Shown piece after piece: positions 28,207 through 36,481 of a stretch of 38,752 bases of DNA. The position numbers and the translations under genes were made by a program. Position 1 is the first letter of the stretch, and the number at the start of each line of letters is the position of its first letter. This DNA comes from Pengzhenrongella frigida. GTDB lineage: Bacteria > Actinomycetota > Actinomycetes > Actinomycetales > Cellulomonadaceae. Location: contig NZ_SDWW01000045.1 of the NCBI RefSeq assembly GCF_004168625.1, positions 1 to 38,752 of the forward strand. Direction: 5' to 3'. A model generated the notes under the pieces. That model was given only the letters and a program-made list of their open reading frames with translations, had not been told where the DNA came from and searched no databases.

Positions 28207-29193
28207 TCAGATGAGGTTGGGCACCAGCTGGACGACGACGTCCGTCGTCCACCACGCGAGCGCGATCAGCACCGGCGCAGCGAGAACCCACAGCACCCGC
28301 ATCGGCAGGTGACGACGCACCAGGACGACGCCCACCGCCGACAGGAGCAGTGCTTGGAGCGCCAGCGCGAGCATCGGGAGGACGGAGAAGTCGCCCTTGA
28401 GGCTCTTCTCGGCTTCCGGCACCGCGGCCGGTCTGCCCGCCGGACCGATGACGGCCTCGCCCTGGAGGGTGGCGTCGACATAGACAGCGCTCGTCGGCGC
28501 CACGGCTGCCATCGGTCCCTGACCTTCCGCCGTGACCAGCGTCAGCCGACTCCCGCCGGCCTTCAGCGCGGTCGGCATCGGATCTCCGCCGCGCCGGACC
28601 CCGTCGACCCGGTACACGAACTCGCCCTGCCCGGTGGTGACCTCGATCCCGTCGCCGGGACGCAGCGCGGTGATCGACCGGAACGGCCCGCCGTAGGTGA
28701 GGGCCCGCCCGTACACGAGCGAGACGCCGACCTGCCCCGGCAGCACGGTGTCGCGCCGGTGCCCTGGCCCGGACAGCAGGTCGCCCGCGGCGGTGCCCTC
28801 GACGACGACCTGCTCGCGGCCGAGGGTCGGGATCGACAGGATGGCCACCGGCGCGCCCGGTTCGATCGCCCCGCCGGTCGGCGCGGTCTGGGCGGCGAGC
28901 TGCTCGCGCAGCTCGGCATACAGGACGTGCTGTGCGCGTGCCTGCTCGAGCCCCCCGAGCCCCAGCACCTGGATCAGGAACCATCCGCAGAGCGCCGCTA
29001 CGGTGACCAGGGCCCAGATCCCGCTCGAAGCCCCGGCCGGCACCGGCGGCCGCGGGAGAGCGGGGCGCCGAGGACGGACCCCACCGTTGGCACGTCGCCC
29101 CGAGGGCGAGGAGGGATCGATGGGAGCGCCGACCGGCGCCGGTTGCCGGACCGGGCCGGCGCCGGTCGCTTCTTCGAGCACCTCGACGGTCAT
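28207..29193 (-). CDS. sortase-fold membrane protein lacking catalytic residues
   Basis: The 328-residue product has a Pro-rich cytoplasmic N-terminus, TM at about 58-79, a sortase-like domain (about 115-245) and two C-terminal TMs (272-292, 299-318). The domain follows class D/E sortases: AILSIPTLGREQVVVEGT, GPGHRRDTVLPGQ, then GVSLVYGRALTYGGPF where active sortases have GNxVIAGHRxTxGxPF. Arg163 thus replaces the catalytic His. The later LTLVTAEG has Ala222 in place of the catalytic Cys (LTLxTC), and no Arg follows in the expected strand. Transpeptidase activity is therefore unlikely; a structural or binding role is inferred. It overlaps the 887-residue gene by 4 bp (ATGA) and is the last gene before a strong terminator. 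Confidence 0.72.
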   Translation of the reverse strand: MTVEVLEEATGAGPVRQPAPVGAPIDPSSPSGRRANGGVRPRRPALPRPPVPAGASSGIWALVTVAALCGWFLIQVLGLGGLEQARAQHVLYAELREQLAAQTAPTGGAIEPGAPVAILSIPTLGREQVVVEGTAAGDLLSGPGHRRDTVLPGQVGVSLVYGRALTYGGPFRSITALRPGDGIEVTTGQGEFVYRVDGVRRGGDPMPTALKAGGSRLTLVTAEGQGPMAAVAPTSAVYVDATLQGEAVIGPAGRPAAVPEAEKSLKGDFSVLPMLALALQALLLSAVGVVLVRRHLPMRVLWVLAAPVLIALAWWTTDVVVQLVPNLI

Positions 29194-31853
29194 GAGCGGG
29201 GCCTCCGGGTTGAGATCTGGCGAAGCACCGGCGCGCCGATGAGTCCCAGCGTGCCGACGCCGAAGATCGCCGGCAGGGTTGCCCCGCCAAGCCCGCCGAG
29301 CCGGGGCGCGTCGGTGCGGACCGAGGCGGCGGCCACGCTCACGCTGGGACCGACGGGTGCCGGATCACCCGCCGACGTCAGCGGCACGACGGCGGTCGAC
29401 GCCGCGGCCGGCGGCACCGCGACGAACGGGTTCGAGACCGCCGTTGCGGGTGGTGCGGCCGGCTGCGCGACGGGCGGTGCGGCCGGCGACGCCGTGATGA
29501 CGGGCGGCACGACCGGCTCCACCATCAACCCGGTCTGAGCGGCGATGGCATCGGCGACCTTGCGCGCGCTCGTGTAGAGCGCAGCGGTCGCTCCGGTCGA
29601 CGTGATCGGGAGGTAGCCCTCCGGCAGCTGCCCGATCGCGGTGCCCTGGAGCTGGCCTTCCGTCGTCGCCACGTCGATGAACTGCGAGACCTGCCCGGCT
29701 GTGCCCGCGTTCAGACCGGTGAGCGCCGCGGCGACATTGACCGTCATCGTGCCCGGATAGGCATCGGGATGGGTGCGCAGCACCGCCTGGTCGAGCAGGT
29801 ACGGCCCCCCGAGCGCCGACTGCGTCGCGGTCTCGATCGCCGCGGCCATCGAGACGTTCTCCGGCCCGACGAACGTGCCGGATGTTCCGGTTCCGCTCGT
29901 GCGAAGCAGTGCCGTGGTCAGGCCGTATCGCCGCGCGTCGGCCACGGACACCAGACCGAGCATGTGGCGGGCACCATAGTTCTGCCGGGGTGACCGGGTG
30001 AACTTGCACAACGCGCTCACCGGATCCTGATCGTGGCTGTAGAGCGACTCGGGCGTGGCACTGAGCACGTCCTGGGCGATCTTGTTCATGCCGCTGACGG
30101 GCGCGAGCACGCGGTTGAACCACGCGAGCGGCTGGTCCGCGTCGCACACGTTCAGGCTCGGCTGCCGCCAGACGTCGAGCAGCGGCCAGTCGTCGCGGGG
30201 AAGTGCCAGGCCCTGGTAGGCCGCGTTGACGGTCATCCCGGACGGGTCCTTCTCACCGTTGAGGAATGCCATGGCCTCGGGATCGGCTGCGATGTACTCC
30301 GTGAGCGACCGGATGGCGTCCGAGGGGTTTGCCAGGGAGAGCAGGCTCGCCCAGGTGATGTCGGCGTTCTTCGTGTAGGCCAGCTCCGACCTCAGTCCCG
30401 GATTGAGGTCCAGGAACTCAGGATCGACGTTGATCGACCACGGGTTGTTCGCGAGATCCGGCCGCTCCTTCTTGGACGCGTCCGAGAGGGGGACTCCGGG
30501 GTACGAGCCCGACATGAGCTTGGCCAGCAACTTCGGGGTGAGGCGCAGCTCGGTCAGCTGACCGGCGTTGCCCGGGATGTCGACCACATAGGCGATCGCG
30601 AAGCCCGTCACCGCGATCGGGGCGTAGGCGTAGGGCAGATCGCCCTCCTGCGGTTCGCCCGGATAGCTGACCAGTGCGGCGGTCGCGATGCCGCGGCGCA
30701 GGTTCCGGAACGCGGTCGCCTCCGGCATGGCGTTGGCCTGGAACTTGAACCGGTCGCTCTTCCCGCAGTACGCCGGGGCCCACTGCAGCGCCGCCTGCGA
30801 GATCAGCTCCGACCCGTAGAACGCGAGCGGCGCCCGGGCGTCGAGGAGGTCGCAGACGTTGCGTGCGGCCGCGATCGTCAGGGGGATCACGAACCGGTTC
30901 CGCCAGTTCGACGCCGACCACCACGTCGCGCCCGTGACCGCGACGTTCGTGCCGACCTGGTCCGAGTAGTCGACCCCCGGCTCCCCCTTCGCCTCCTTCA
31001 CGCACTGCCTGTCGGCGTCGCGGCAGCTGATCCCCATGATCGGGATCACGACGATCGAGCAGGGCACGGTCGCCGAGCAGCCGAGCGACTGGTTCTCGGC
31101 AGACGTGCGGACCTCGAACGGCATCCCGCCCGTCCCGTCCAACCCGGTGATCGCCCCGAGCTCGTTGGGCGGCAACGCCGACCCGACCCCCATCTCGGGC
31201 GGGGACGAGTGCCCGCCGTTGCACGACCAGTACTTCGTCCCGTCCGCGCCGAGGAAGGGGACGAGGTGGCGGGCCGTGGTCGCGTCGCCAGCGGAGTCGC
31301 ACTCTGTCGGCCACGCGTCCGCCGCCGGCGACGAGACGGAGCGGTCCAGGTCGCTCGCGTAGAGGTCGTGGGTCCACACGGCGTAGAAGGCCGAGTCGCT
31401 GGTGTCCCGCTTCGAGGTGTCGGTGGTCCAGCAGGTCTCGGGGGTCACCTGATTGTCGACACCCCGGCACTGCAGAATGATCACCGGGTACTCCTGCTGC
31501 TGACCGCTGCTGCTCGACAGGTCGCCCTGCACGCTCGCCGTCGGACGCGCGCCCGTCCAGCTGACCGCGACGGACTGGCGGCCCTGCAGGTCGGTCGTCC
31601 GGTCGGCGACGACGGTGACCTCGCGGGAGTCCACCTCTTTGTCGGTGCCGTCCGGCTGGCGCATCACGCGAGTCAGGGTCTTCGTGACCTCGTACGCGGG
31701 ATCGGCGACCGCCGCCGCGACGACCGGCCCGGCGGCCACAGCCGGCGCGGCACTGGCACCGAGGTAACCGGCCCCCAGGATCGTCGTCGTGAGGCACAGG
31801 AGGGCGACTCCCGCGGCTCCCCGGCGCAGCCGCGGAACTCCCACGCGGGTCAT
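29190..31853 (-). CDS. large cysteine-rich secreted protein with a PstS-like domain
   Basis: An 887-residue protein with a signal peptide (about residues 1-41), an N-terminal domain of about 290 residues with most of its 12 mature cysteines (up to six disulfides), then a region resembling PstS: FYGSELISQAALQWAPAYCG, LPYAYAPIAVTGFAIAYVVD and ELRLTPKLLAKLMSGSYPG match PstS segments in the same order. I do not find the RSDGSGTT anion loop, so phosphate binding is uncertain. The last ~100 residues are Pro/Ala-rich, followed by a weak TM and RRPRS tail. The ATG overlaps the pstS stop (ATGA). Co-translation with pstS suggests a dedicated partner at the membrane surface. Confidence 0.68.
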   Translation of the reverse strand: MTRVGVPRLRRGAAGVALLCLTTTILGAGYLGASAAPAVAAGPVVAAAVADPAYEVTKTLTRVMRQPDGTDKEVDSREVTVVADRTTDLQGRQSVAVSWTGARPTASVQGDLSSSSGQQQEYPVIILQCRGVDNQVTPETCWTTDTSKRDTSDSAFYAVWTHDLYASDLDRSVSSPAADAWPTECDSAGDATTARHLVPFLGADGTKYWSCNGGHSSPPEMGVGSALPPNELGAITGLDGTGGMPFEVRTSAENQSLGCSATVPCSIVVIPIMGISCRDADRQCVKEAKGEPGVDYSDQVGTNVAVTGATWWSASNWRNRFVIPLTIAAARNVCDLLDARAPLAFYGSELISQAALQWAPAYCGKSDRFKFQANAMPEATAFRNLRRGIATAALVSYPGEPQEGDLPYAYAPIAVTGFAIAYVVDIPGNAGQLTELRLTPKLLAKLMSGSYPGVPLSDASKKERPDLANNPWSINVDPEFLDLNPGLRSELAYTKNADITWASLLSLANPSDAIRSLTEYIAADPEAMAFLNGEKDPSGMTVNAAYQGLALPRDDWPLLDVWRQPSLNVCDADQPLAWFNRVLAPVSGMNKIAQDVLSATPESLYSHDQDPVSALCKFTRSPRQNYGARHMLGLVSVADARRYGLTTALLRTSGTGTSGTFVGPENVSMAAAIETATQSALGGPYLLDQAVLRTHPDAYPGTMTVNVAAALTGLNAGTAGQVSQFIDVATTEGQLQGTAIGQLPEGYLPITSTGATAALYTSARKVADAIAAQTGLMVEPVVPPVITASPAAPPVAQPAAPPATAVSNPFVAVPPAAASTAVVPLTSAGDPAPVGPSVSVAAASVRTDAPRLGGLGGATLPAIFGVGTLGLIGAPVLRQISTRRPRS

Positions 31854-33535
31854 GCGCTGGCCTTCCGGCGCCGATGCCGCATGGCGAGCAGGCCGGGGAC
31901 CAGGACGAGCGCGATCAGCTCGGCCGCAGCCAGTGCCCCGAAGGCGAACCCTCCGCCGGCCGGCCGGGATGCGACCAGGCTTGCCACCGCGCCGCTCGCG
32001 ACAGCACCTGCACCGCCGGCAGCGTCCGCACCGATCGGGAGTCCGGTCTCGGGGTCGATCGCAGTGCTGGCGGCCTCGCCCGCCGCGGCCGCCGCAGCGG
32101 CGTCGGTCACCGATGCCCCGGCGGCACCGGCCGCGCCGGCGGCACCGGCGGCGGCCGAGCCGGCAGCTGCGGCAGCGCCGGCGGCGGCCGCAGCGCCCCC
32201 GGTCGTCGCGGCCCCGGCGGCACCGGCGGGCAGGCAGGGTCCGGCCCCCGCCTTGTCGCACGCGGCCGGCATCGGCGCGACGTCGGCCAGGCGGTTCGCG
32301 TTGAGGTCGCCCGGCACGAAGGTCGGGTTGTTGCACTTGGTCGCGTCGCGGTTCTGGATGTCGACGTTCGCGTCAGCGGTCTTGAGCTTGCCGAGCTGCT
32401 CGAACCCGGCCTGGACGAGGTTCAGGGGCAGCGGCGAGTAGCCGTAGGCCCCCGCTTTGCCCTGTCCTTCGCACAAACCGTAGAACATCAGGTCGAGCAG
32501 CGACTGTCGCTTCGCGGTCGTCATGCGGGTGTCCTCGCCCGCCCCCGAGCCCGACTTCCCGGTCGGCAGGATCAGGTACGAGTAGGACGAGAGCGCGTAC
32601 GCACGCGGGTCCGGGTTCGTGTAGACCTCGTCGAGGATCTGCGTCAGGTACAGCGGTGAGGCCTTGTCCTGGTTGATCTTCGCCTTCGTCAGCGCCACCG
32701 CGACGTTGTTGTCCGTCGGCTCGACGAAGTAGCCGGCTGCATTGAGGACCTTGGCCACCGGGTAGTCCTTGTTCAGCGCATAGGAGTACTCGACGTACCC
32801 GATCGTGCCGTTGCCGGCGCTCGAGGAGATCGTGTTCATCACCTGGTCCGAGCCGGGTGCGGAGAGCATCTTCGCGCCGCTCTTCGTCGGGTAGTACGAG
32901 GAGAGCCCGGCCTTGCCGAAGTACGGCTGCCAGATCGTGGGGAACTGGCTGTTCAGCCACGTCGTGAACTGGGCGGTCGTGCCGGATCCGTCCGAGCGCA
33001 CCACCGGGATGATCGCCAGGTCGGGGAACGTCCGACCGTTGTTGTCCGCCACGATCTGCGGGTCGGTCCAGTTGGTGATCTTGTTGGTGAATATCTTGGC
33101 CACCGTCTCCCCAGACAGCCGCACGTCACGCATCAACTTGCCGCCGACCTCGATGTGGTACGTGAACGCCGTGCCGCCGGCCACGATGGGCATGTAGGCG
33201 TACGGGCGGTTCGGGGAGGTGTCCGCCGCTCCGAACTCGTCGGTCCCCTGGTACGGGATCTCGCTGATCGCGAAGTCGTCCTGGAAGTTGGCGAAGTTCT
33301 TCCGTCCGAGCGACGAGCCACCACCGCTGTAGACGACCTGGATCCCGTTCGCGCTGACATCGGCGACCCACTGGTTGACGATGACCTGGCTCCAGGTCGA
33401 CCCGTCCCCCTCGATCAGGACGTAGTCGGCTGAAGCCGGGGCGGTCACGCCCCCGAGCATGGCGACGAGCACGAGCGCCGCGACGGCCGACGCTCGCCTC
33501 ACCCTGACCGCGGTCCTGGACGCGAGACGAGTCAT
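31850..33535 (-). CDS. pstS: phosphate ABC transporter substrate-binding protein, TM-anchored
   Basis: Captures extracellular phosphate for PstCA. The 561-residue product has a signal peptide ending PASA-DY (residue 36) with no lipobox, then the PstS fold: EGDGSTWSQ, YSGGGSSLGRKNF, RPYAYMPIVAGGTAF, LSGETVAKIFTNKITNWTDP and RSDGSGTTAQFTTWL (residues 180-194). At FAISEIPY Glu92 sits where PstS normally has the phosphate-contacting Asp (SDAP-like). After about residue 425 comes a ~100-residue Ala/Gly-rich stalk, then a C-terminal TM (about 530-550) and RHRRRK tail that replaces the usual lipid anchor. The ATG (33533-33535) has AGGAG 5 bases upstream. About 89 bp follow pstA. Confidence 0.9.
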   Translation of the reverse strand: MTRLASRTAVRVRRASAVAALVLVAMLGGVTAPASADYVLIEGDGSTWSQVIVNQWVADVSANGIQVVYSGGGSSLGRKNFANFQDDFAISEIPYQGTDEFGAADTSPNRPYAYMPIVAGGTAFTYHIEVGGKLMRDVRLSGETVAKIFTNKITNWTDPQIVADNNGRTFPDLAIIPVVRSDGSGTTAQFTTWLNSQFPTIWQPYFGKAGLSSYYPTKSGAKMLSAPGSDQVMNTISSSAGNGTIGYVEYSYALNKDYPVAKVLNAAGYFVEPTDNNVAVALTKAKINQDKASPLYLTQILDEVYTNPDPRAYALSSYSYLILPTGKSGSGAGEDTRMTTAKRQSLLDLMFYGLCEGQGKAGAYGYSPLPLNLVQAGFEQLGKLKTADANVDIQNRDATKCNNPTFVPGDLNANRLADVAPMPAACDKAGAGPCLPAGAAGAATTGGAAAAAGAAAAAGSAAAGAAGAAGAAGASVTDAAAAAAAGEAASTAIDPETGLPIGADAAGGAGAVASGAVASLVASRPAGGGFAFGALAAAELIALVLVPGLLAMRHRRRKASA

Positions 33536-33624
33536 CGGAGCTCCTGAGGTGCGGGTGCGGCGGCGGGGTGAGCGGGGGTGGGGTGCACGGAGGTGGGGTG
33601 GGTCCTGGGCGGGCCCGCGCGCGC

Positions 33625-34785
33625 TCATCGGCCGTTCGCCGGTCTGGCGAGTCGGCGAGCGACGACGAACAGGATCAGGACGATGGCGAGCAGGATCACC
33701 GCAGCGGCGAACCCTCGCTGGATGTAGACCGGCTCGCCGCTGCGCACGGCGCTGAAGATGAACAGCGGCAGCGAGTTCATCGACCCGATGAACGGGTTGA
33801 CCACCAGGAACGAGGACGCCCCCGACGTGAGCAGCACCGGGGAGGTCTCGCCGATGCCGCGCGCGATGCCGAGGATGAGCGCGGTGGCCAGGCCGGGTCG
33901 CGCCGTCGGCAGGACGACGTGCCAGACCGTCCGCCAGCGAGACGCACCGAGGGCCAGGCTCGCCTCGCGCAGCCCGCCCGGGACCACCCGCAGCACGACG
34001 TCGGCCGCCCGCGCGATGATCGGCAGCATCATGACCGACAGGGCCATCGCGGCCGCGAAGCCCGACCGCGGCACTCCCAGCTGGAGCAGCAGCACCGTGT
34101 AGATGAACAGCCCGGCGACGATCGAGGGGAGCGCGGTCATCGCCTCGACCACGGTGCGGACGACGCGCGCGAACCGACCCCCGACCTCCGTCATGAACAC
34201 CGCGGTGCCCAGCGCGAGCGGCACCGTCACGACGATGGCGATGCCGACCTGGATGAGCGAACCGACGATCGCGTGCAGCACGCCGCCCCGGTCCAGGGGG
34301 TCGCGTGGCCCCACCCCCGCCATGTCCTGCGTGAACGTGTTGAGGTGCGGCAGCACGGCCGCCCCGCGCGCGAACGTGAACACGACCGTCGAGACGAGGG
34401 CGATCCCCACGAGTGCCGCGCCGCCGGTGATCAACGCGGCGGCGAGCCGGTCGGCGACTGCCGGACCGGGGGTGAGGGCTGCGGTCGTCACCGTGACGAT
34501 CGCGAGGAACAGCACGAACCCGGTGAGCGCGAACGCCAGCACCGTTCCCCACGGGAGCAGCCGGAAGCAGACCAGCCAGGCCAGGGCGGGTGCGGAGACC
34601 AGCGACCCGAGCACGACCATGCGGTCCTGGGCGGTCGAGGTCGACAGGGTGCGCCTGCGCTGGGGCTCGGCGGTCGCGGGGAGGTCTTCGAGCGAACGGA
34701 CCCAGGTGCGCGGGCTCTCGTCCGCACCCGGGCGCGACCGCTCGCGGGTGGGCGTGATGGTGAGGGTGGGTGTGACCGTGGTCAT
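33625..34785 (-). CDS. pstA: phosphate ABC transporter permease PstA
   Basis: A membrane channel subunit of Pst. The 386-residue product has a ~55-residue polar N-terminus, several extra N-terminal helices, then the permease core with VGSLIQVGIAIVVTVPLALG, ALPSIVAGLFIYTVLLL and the EAA loop GLREASLALGASRWRTVWHVVLPTA, ending in GIARGIGETSPVLLTSGAS, typical of PstA. The ATG overlaps the pstC stop by one base (TGATG). It is longer than the ~300-residue E. coli protein mainly because of the N-terminal part, as in other actinobacteria. Confidence 0.95.
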   Translation of the reverse strand: MTTVTPTLTITPTRERSRPGADESPRTWVRSLEDLPATAEPQRRRTLSTSTAQDRMVVLGSLVSAPALAWLVCFRLLPWGTVLAFALTGFVLFLAIVTVTTAALTPGPAVADRLAAALITGGAALVGIALVSTVVFTFARGAAVLPHLNTFTQDMAGVGPRDPLDRGGVLHAIVGSLIQVGIAIVVTVPLALGTAVFMTEVGGRFARVVRTVVEAMTALPSIVAGLFIYTVLLLQLGVPRSGFAAAMALSVMMLPIIARAADVVLRVVPGGLREASLALGASRWRTVWHVVLPTARPGLATALILGIARGIGETSPVLLTSGASSFLVVNPFIGSMNSLPLFIFSAVRSGEPVYIQRGFAAAVILLAIVLILFVVARRLARPANGR

Positions 34786-35798
34786 CAGATGTCCGTCCCT
34801 GCGCCCGAGCGGCTGTTCGCGACGATGAGTGCCGCGAACGTGTTGACGACGAGCGTGATGAGGAACAGCACGAAGCCCGCGGTCAGCAGCGCCGAGAGCT
34901 GGGAGGGAGACGCCTCGCCGAACCGCCCCGCGATGAGCGCCGAGACCGTGTTGGTGCCGACCTCGAGCGGGCGGAACTTCAGGTCGAACGACGGCGAGAT
35001 GATCAGGACGACGGCGATCGTCTCACCGAGGGCGCGCCCCATGCCGAGCATCGTGCCGCCGATGATCCCGCCCCGACCGAACGGGAGCACCACCGTGCGG
35101 ATCATCCCCCAGCGGGTCGACCCGAGCGCGAGCGCCGCCTCCCGCTCCCCCAGCGGCGTCTGCGAGAAGACCTGGCGCATCACCGCGCAGGCCATCGGCA
35201 TGGCCATCATCGCGACGGCGAGTCCGGCCACGAAGGCCGAGGCCGTGTAGCGGGACTGCTCCCACATCGCGGCGTGCGCGTCGGCATCGACCCGGAAGAA
35301 CGGCAGGAAGCCGGCATAGGTCTGCAGCCAGTGCGCGACGTTGCTCGCGTGCGGCTGCAGCAGGAAGAACCCCCACAGGCCGTAGATGATGCTGGGCACC
35401 GCGGCCATCAGGTCGACGAGGGCGACCAGGGACGAGCGCAGCCGCGCCGGCGCGTACTCGACGATGAACAGGGCCATGGCCAGCGCGAGCGGGAAGGCGA
35501 CGGTCATCGCCACGAGCGCGACCGTCGCCGTCCCGACCAGCACCGAGGCGATCCCGATGACATCCGCCTCGGGCTGCCACTGGGTCTCGGTGAAGAACGA
35601 CAGCCCGTAGCGCCGCAGGGTCGGGAAGGCCTGCAGGGCGAGGAAGAAGCCGATCCCGCCCGTGATCGCCAGCACCGTGGCACCGACGGTCCGCGAGAGG
35701 ACCACGAAGACCTTGTCGGAGCCGCTCTGGTTGCTGGACAGCCGCCGCGGCGTCGCCGCCAGGAGCGCGGGATCCTCCGTCCGCACCGCAGTGCTCAT
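34785..35798 (-). CDS. pstC: phosphate ABC transporter permease PstC
   Basis: A channel subunit pairing with PstA. The 337-residue product shows about six TM helices, LMAAVPSIIYGLWGFFLL, the EAA loop GEREAALALGSTRWGMIRTVVLPF and GRALGETIAVVLIISPSFDL, all characteristic of PstC. The ATG at 35796-35798 is preceded by a modest AGAGAG; a longer frame exists but the conserved region starts here. It is the first gene of the pst transcript, with a PHO-box-like repeat about 90-110 bp upstream. The gene order C-A-S, with pstB far away, differs from the usual S-C-A-B. Confidence 0.95.
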   Translation of the reverse strand: MSTAVRTEDPALLAATPRRLSSNQSGSDKVFVVLSRTVGATVLAITGGIGFFLALQAFPTLRRYGLSFFTETQWQPEADVIGIASVLVGTATVALVAMTVAFPLALAMALFIVEYAPARLRSSLVALVDLMAAVPSIIYGLWGFFLLQPHASNVAHWLQTYAGFLPFFRVDADAHAAMWEQSRYTASAFVAGLAVAMMAMPMACAVMRQVFSQTPLGEREAALALGSTRWGMIRTVVLPFGRGGIIGGTMLGMGRALGETIAVVLIISPSFDLKFRPLEVGTNTVSALIAGRFGEASPSQLSALLTAGFVLFLITLVVNTFAALIVANSRSGAGTDI

Positions 35799-35887
35799 CG
35801 AATCGGCTGCTCTCTGCTGGTACCGGAACCGCGCTCCGGACTGGAGCCGACGCGATCGAAACGCACGGCGATGACCGCCGGCCGCCC

Positions 35888-35909
35888 GAGCGGTGAACGG
35901 GGGACGAAC
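35888..35909 (-). promoter_or_regulatory. candidate PHO box upstream of pstC
   Basis: Two adjacent 11-bp direct repeats read GTTCGTCCCCC and GTTCACCGCTC on the coding strand. They match the actinobacterial PhoP consensus of 7 conserved bases (GTTCACC-like) plus 4 variable ones. The site is 90-111 bp upstream of the pstC ATG. I could not assign a clear -10. Confidence 0.65.
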
Positions 35910-35946
35910 GGACCCGTCCACGTGAGAACCCGCCGCGCGATCCTCC

Positions 35947-36351
35947 TCATGTCTGCCCGCTCATCGACGCCGCGCGATCGACGGCCCTGGCGCCGCGTCG
36001 GAACGCGTACGTGGTCGGGTCGACCTCGGCCAGCGGCGCAAGGAGCACGAAGTTGCGCCACGCGTGCACGCACCGGACCCGGCGGTCCTGGTCGCTGACG
36101 CCCTGGACGGCAGGCACACCGTCCAACGCGAGCACCCAGCGCCACCGGTAGGCCTCCGTCACCCGCAGCGACGCGCTCAGCACGTCGATCGAGCCGACCA
36201 CCTGCGCGATCGACTGGCGCGCGGCGTCGGGCGACGGGTGCGGGGTCACGGTGCGGGCGATCCCGCGGCCGTTCGGGCTGATCATGCGCCACCAGACGAG
36301 GTCCTCGTCGAGCGTGCGGTAGAGCTGGAACACCGGCGCAACCAGGCGCAT
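35947..36351 (-). CDS. small protein with two DUF1508-like repeats
   Basis: A 134-residue soluble protein without signal peptide or TM. Two halves each resemble the DUF1508/YegP unit (aromatic strand, short turn with NG or DG, second strand): VFQLYRTLDEDLVWWRMISP-NGRGIA near the start, and YRWRWVLALDGVPAVQG later. The match is weak and the function unknown. It lies directly upstream of pstC (148 bp) on the same strand, and GTTCAT-type 11-bp repeats precede it, so it may belong to the Pho regulon. The codon use looks normal for the region. Confidence 0.6.
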   Translation of the reverse strand: MRLVAPVFQLYRTLDEDLVWWRMISPNGRGIARTVTPHPSPDAARQSIAQVVGSIDVLSASLRVTEAYRWRWVLALDGVPAVQGVSDQDRRVRCVHAWRNFVLLAPLAEVDPTTYAFRRGARAVDRAASMSGQT

Positions 36352-36436
36352 CCCGACACCGTTCGTCGATATCTCGGGCGCCTGCAGTGGCGCGTCGGAG
36401 GTGAGTCAAAGGGATGCCGACGACCAAGGGGGGCAA

Positions 36437-36469
36437 ACGGGATGACCGCGGGACGCTCGCTGGATGAAC
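36437..36469 (-). promoter_or_regulatory. candidate PHO-box-like triple repeat
   Basis: On the coding strand three consecutive 11-mers read GTTCATCCAGC, GAGCGTCCCGC and GGTCATCCCGT. The first and third fit the PHO consensus well and the middle one poorly. The site is 86-118 bp before the ATG at 36351. The adjoining GGGCAAACGGG 11-mer (36431-36441) is shared with the site at 28056. Confidence 0.45.
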
Positions 36470-36481
36470 GGTGGACGTCGC

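Noticed and set aside
22391-33535. LPXTG-type sorting signals on the surface proteins near the sortase-like gene
   Set aside because: No LPXTG-like motif followed by a hydrophobic segment and basic tail was found. The C-terminal TM tails of PstS and the 887-residue protein lack any such pentapeptide.
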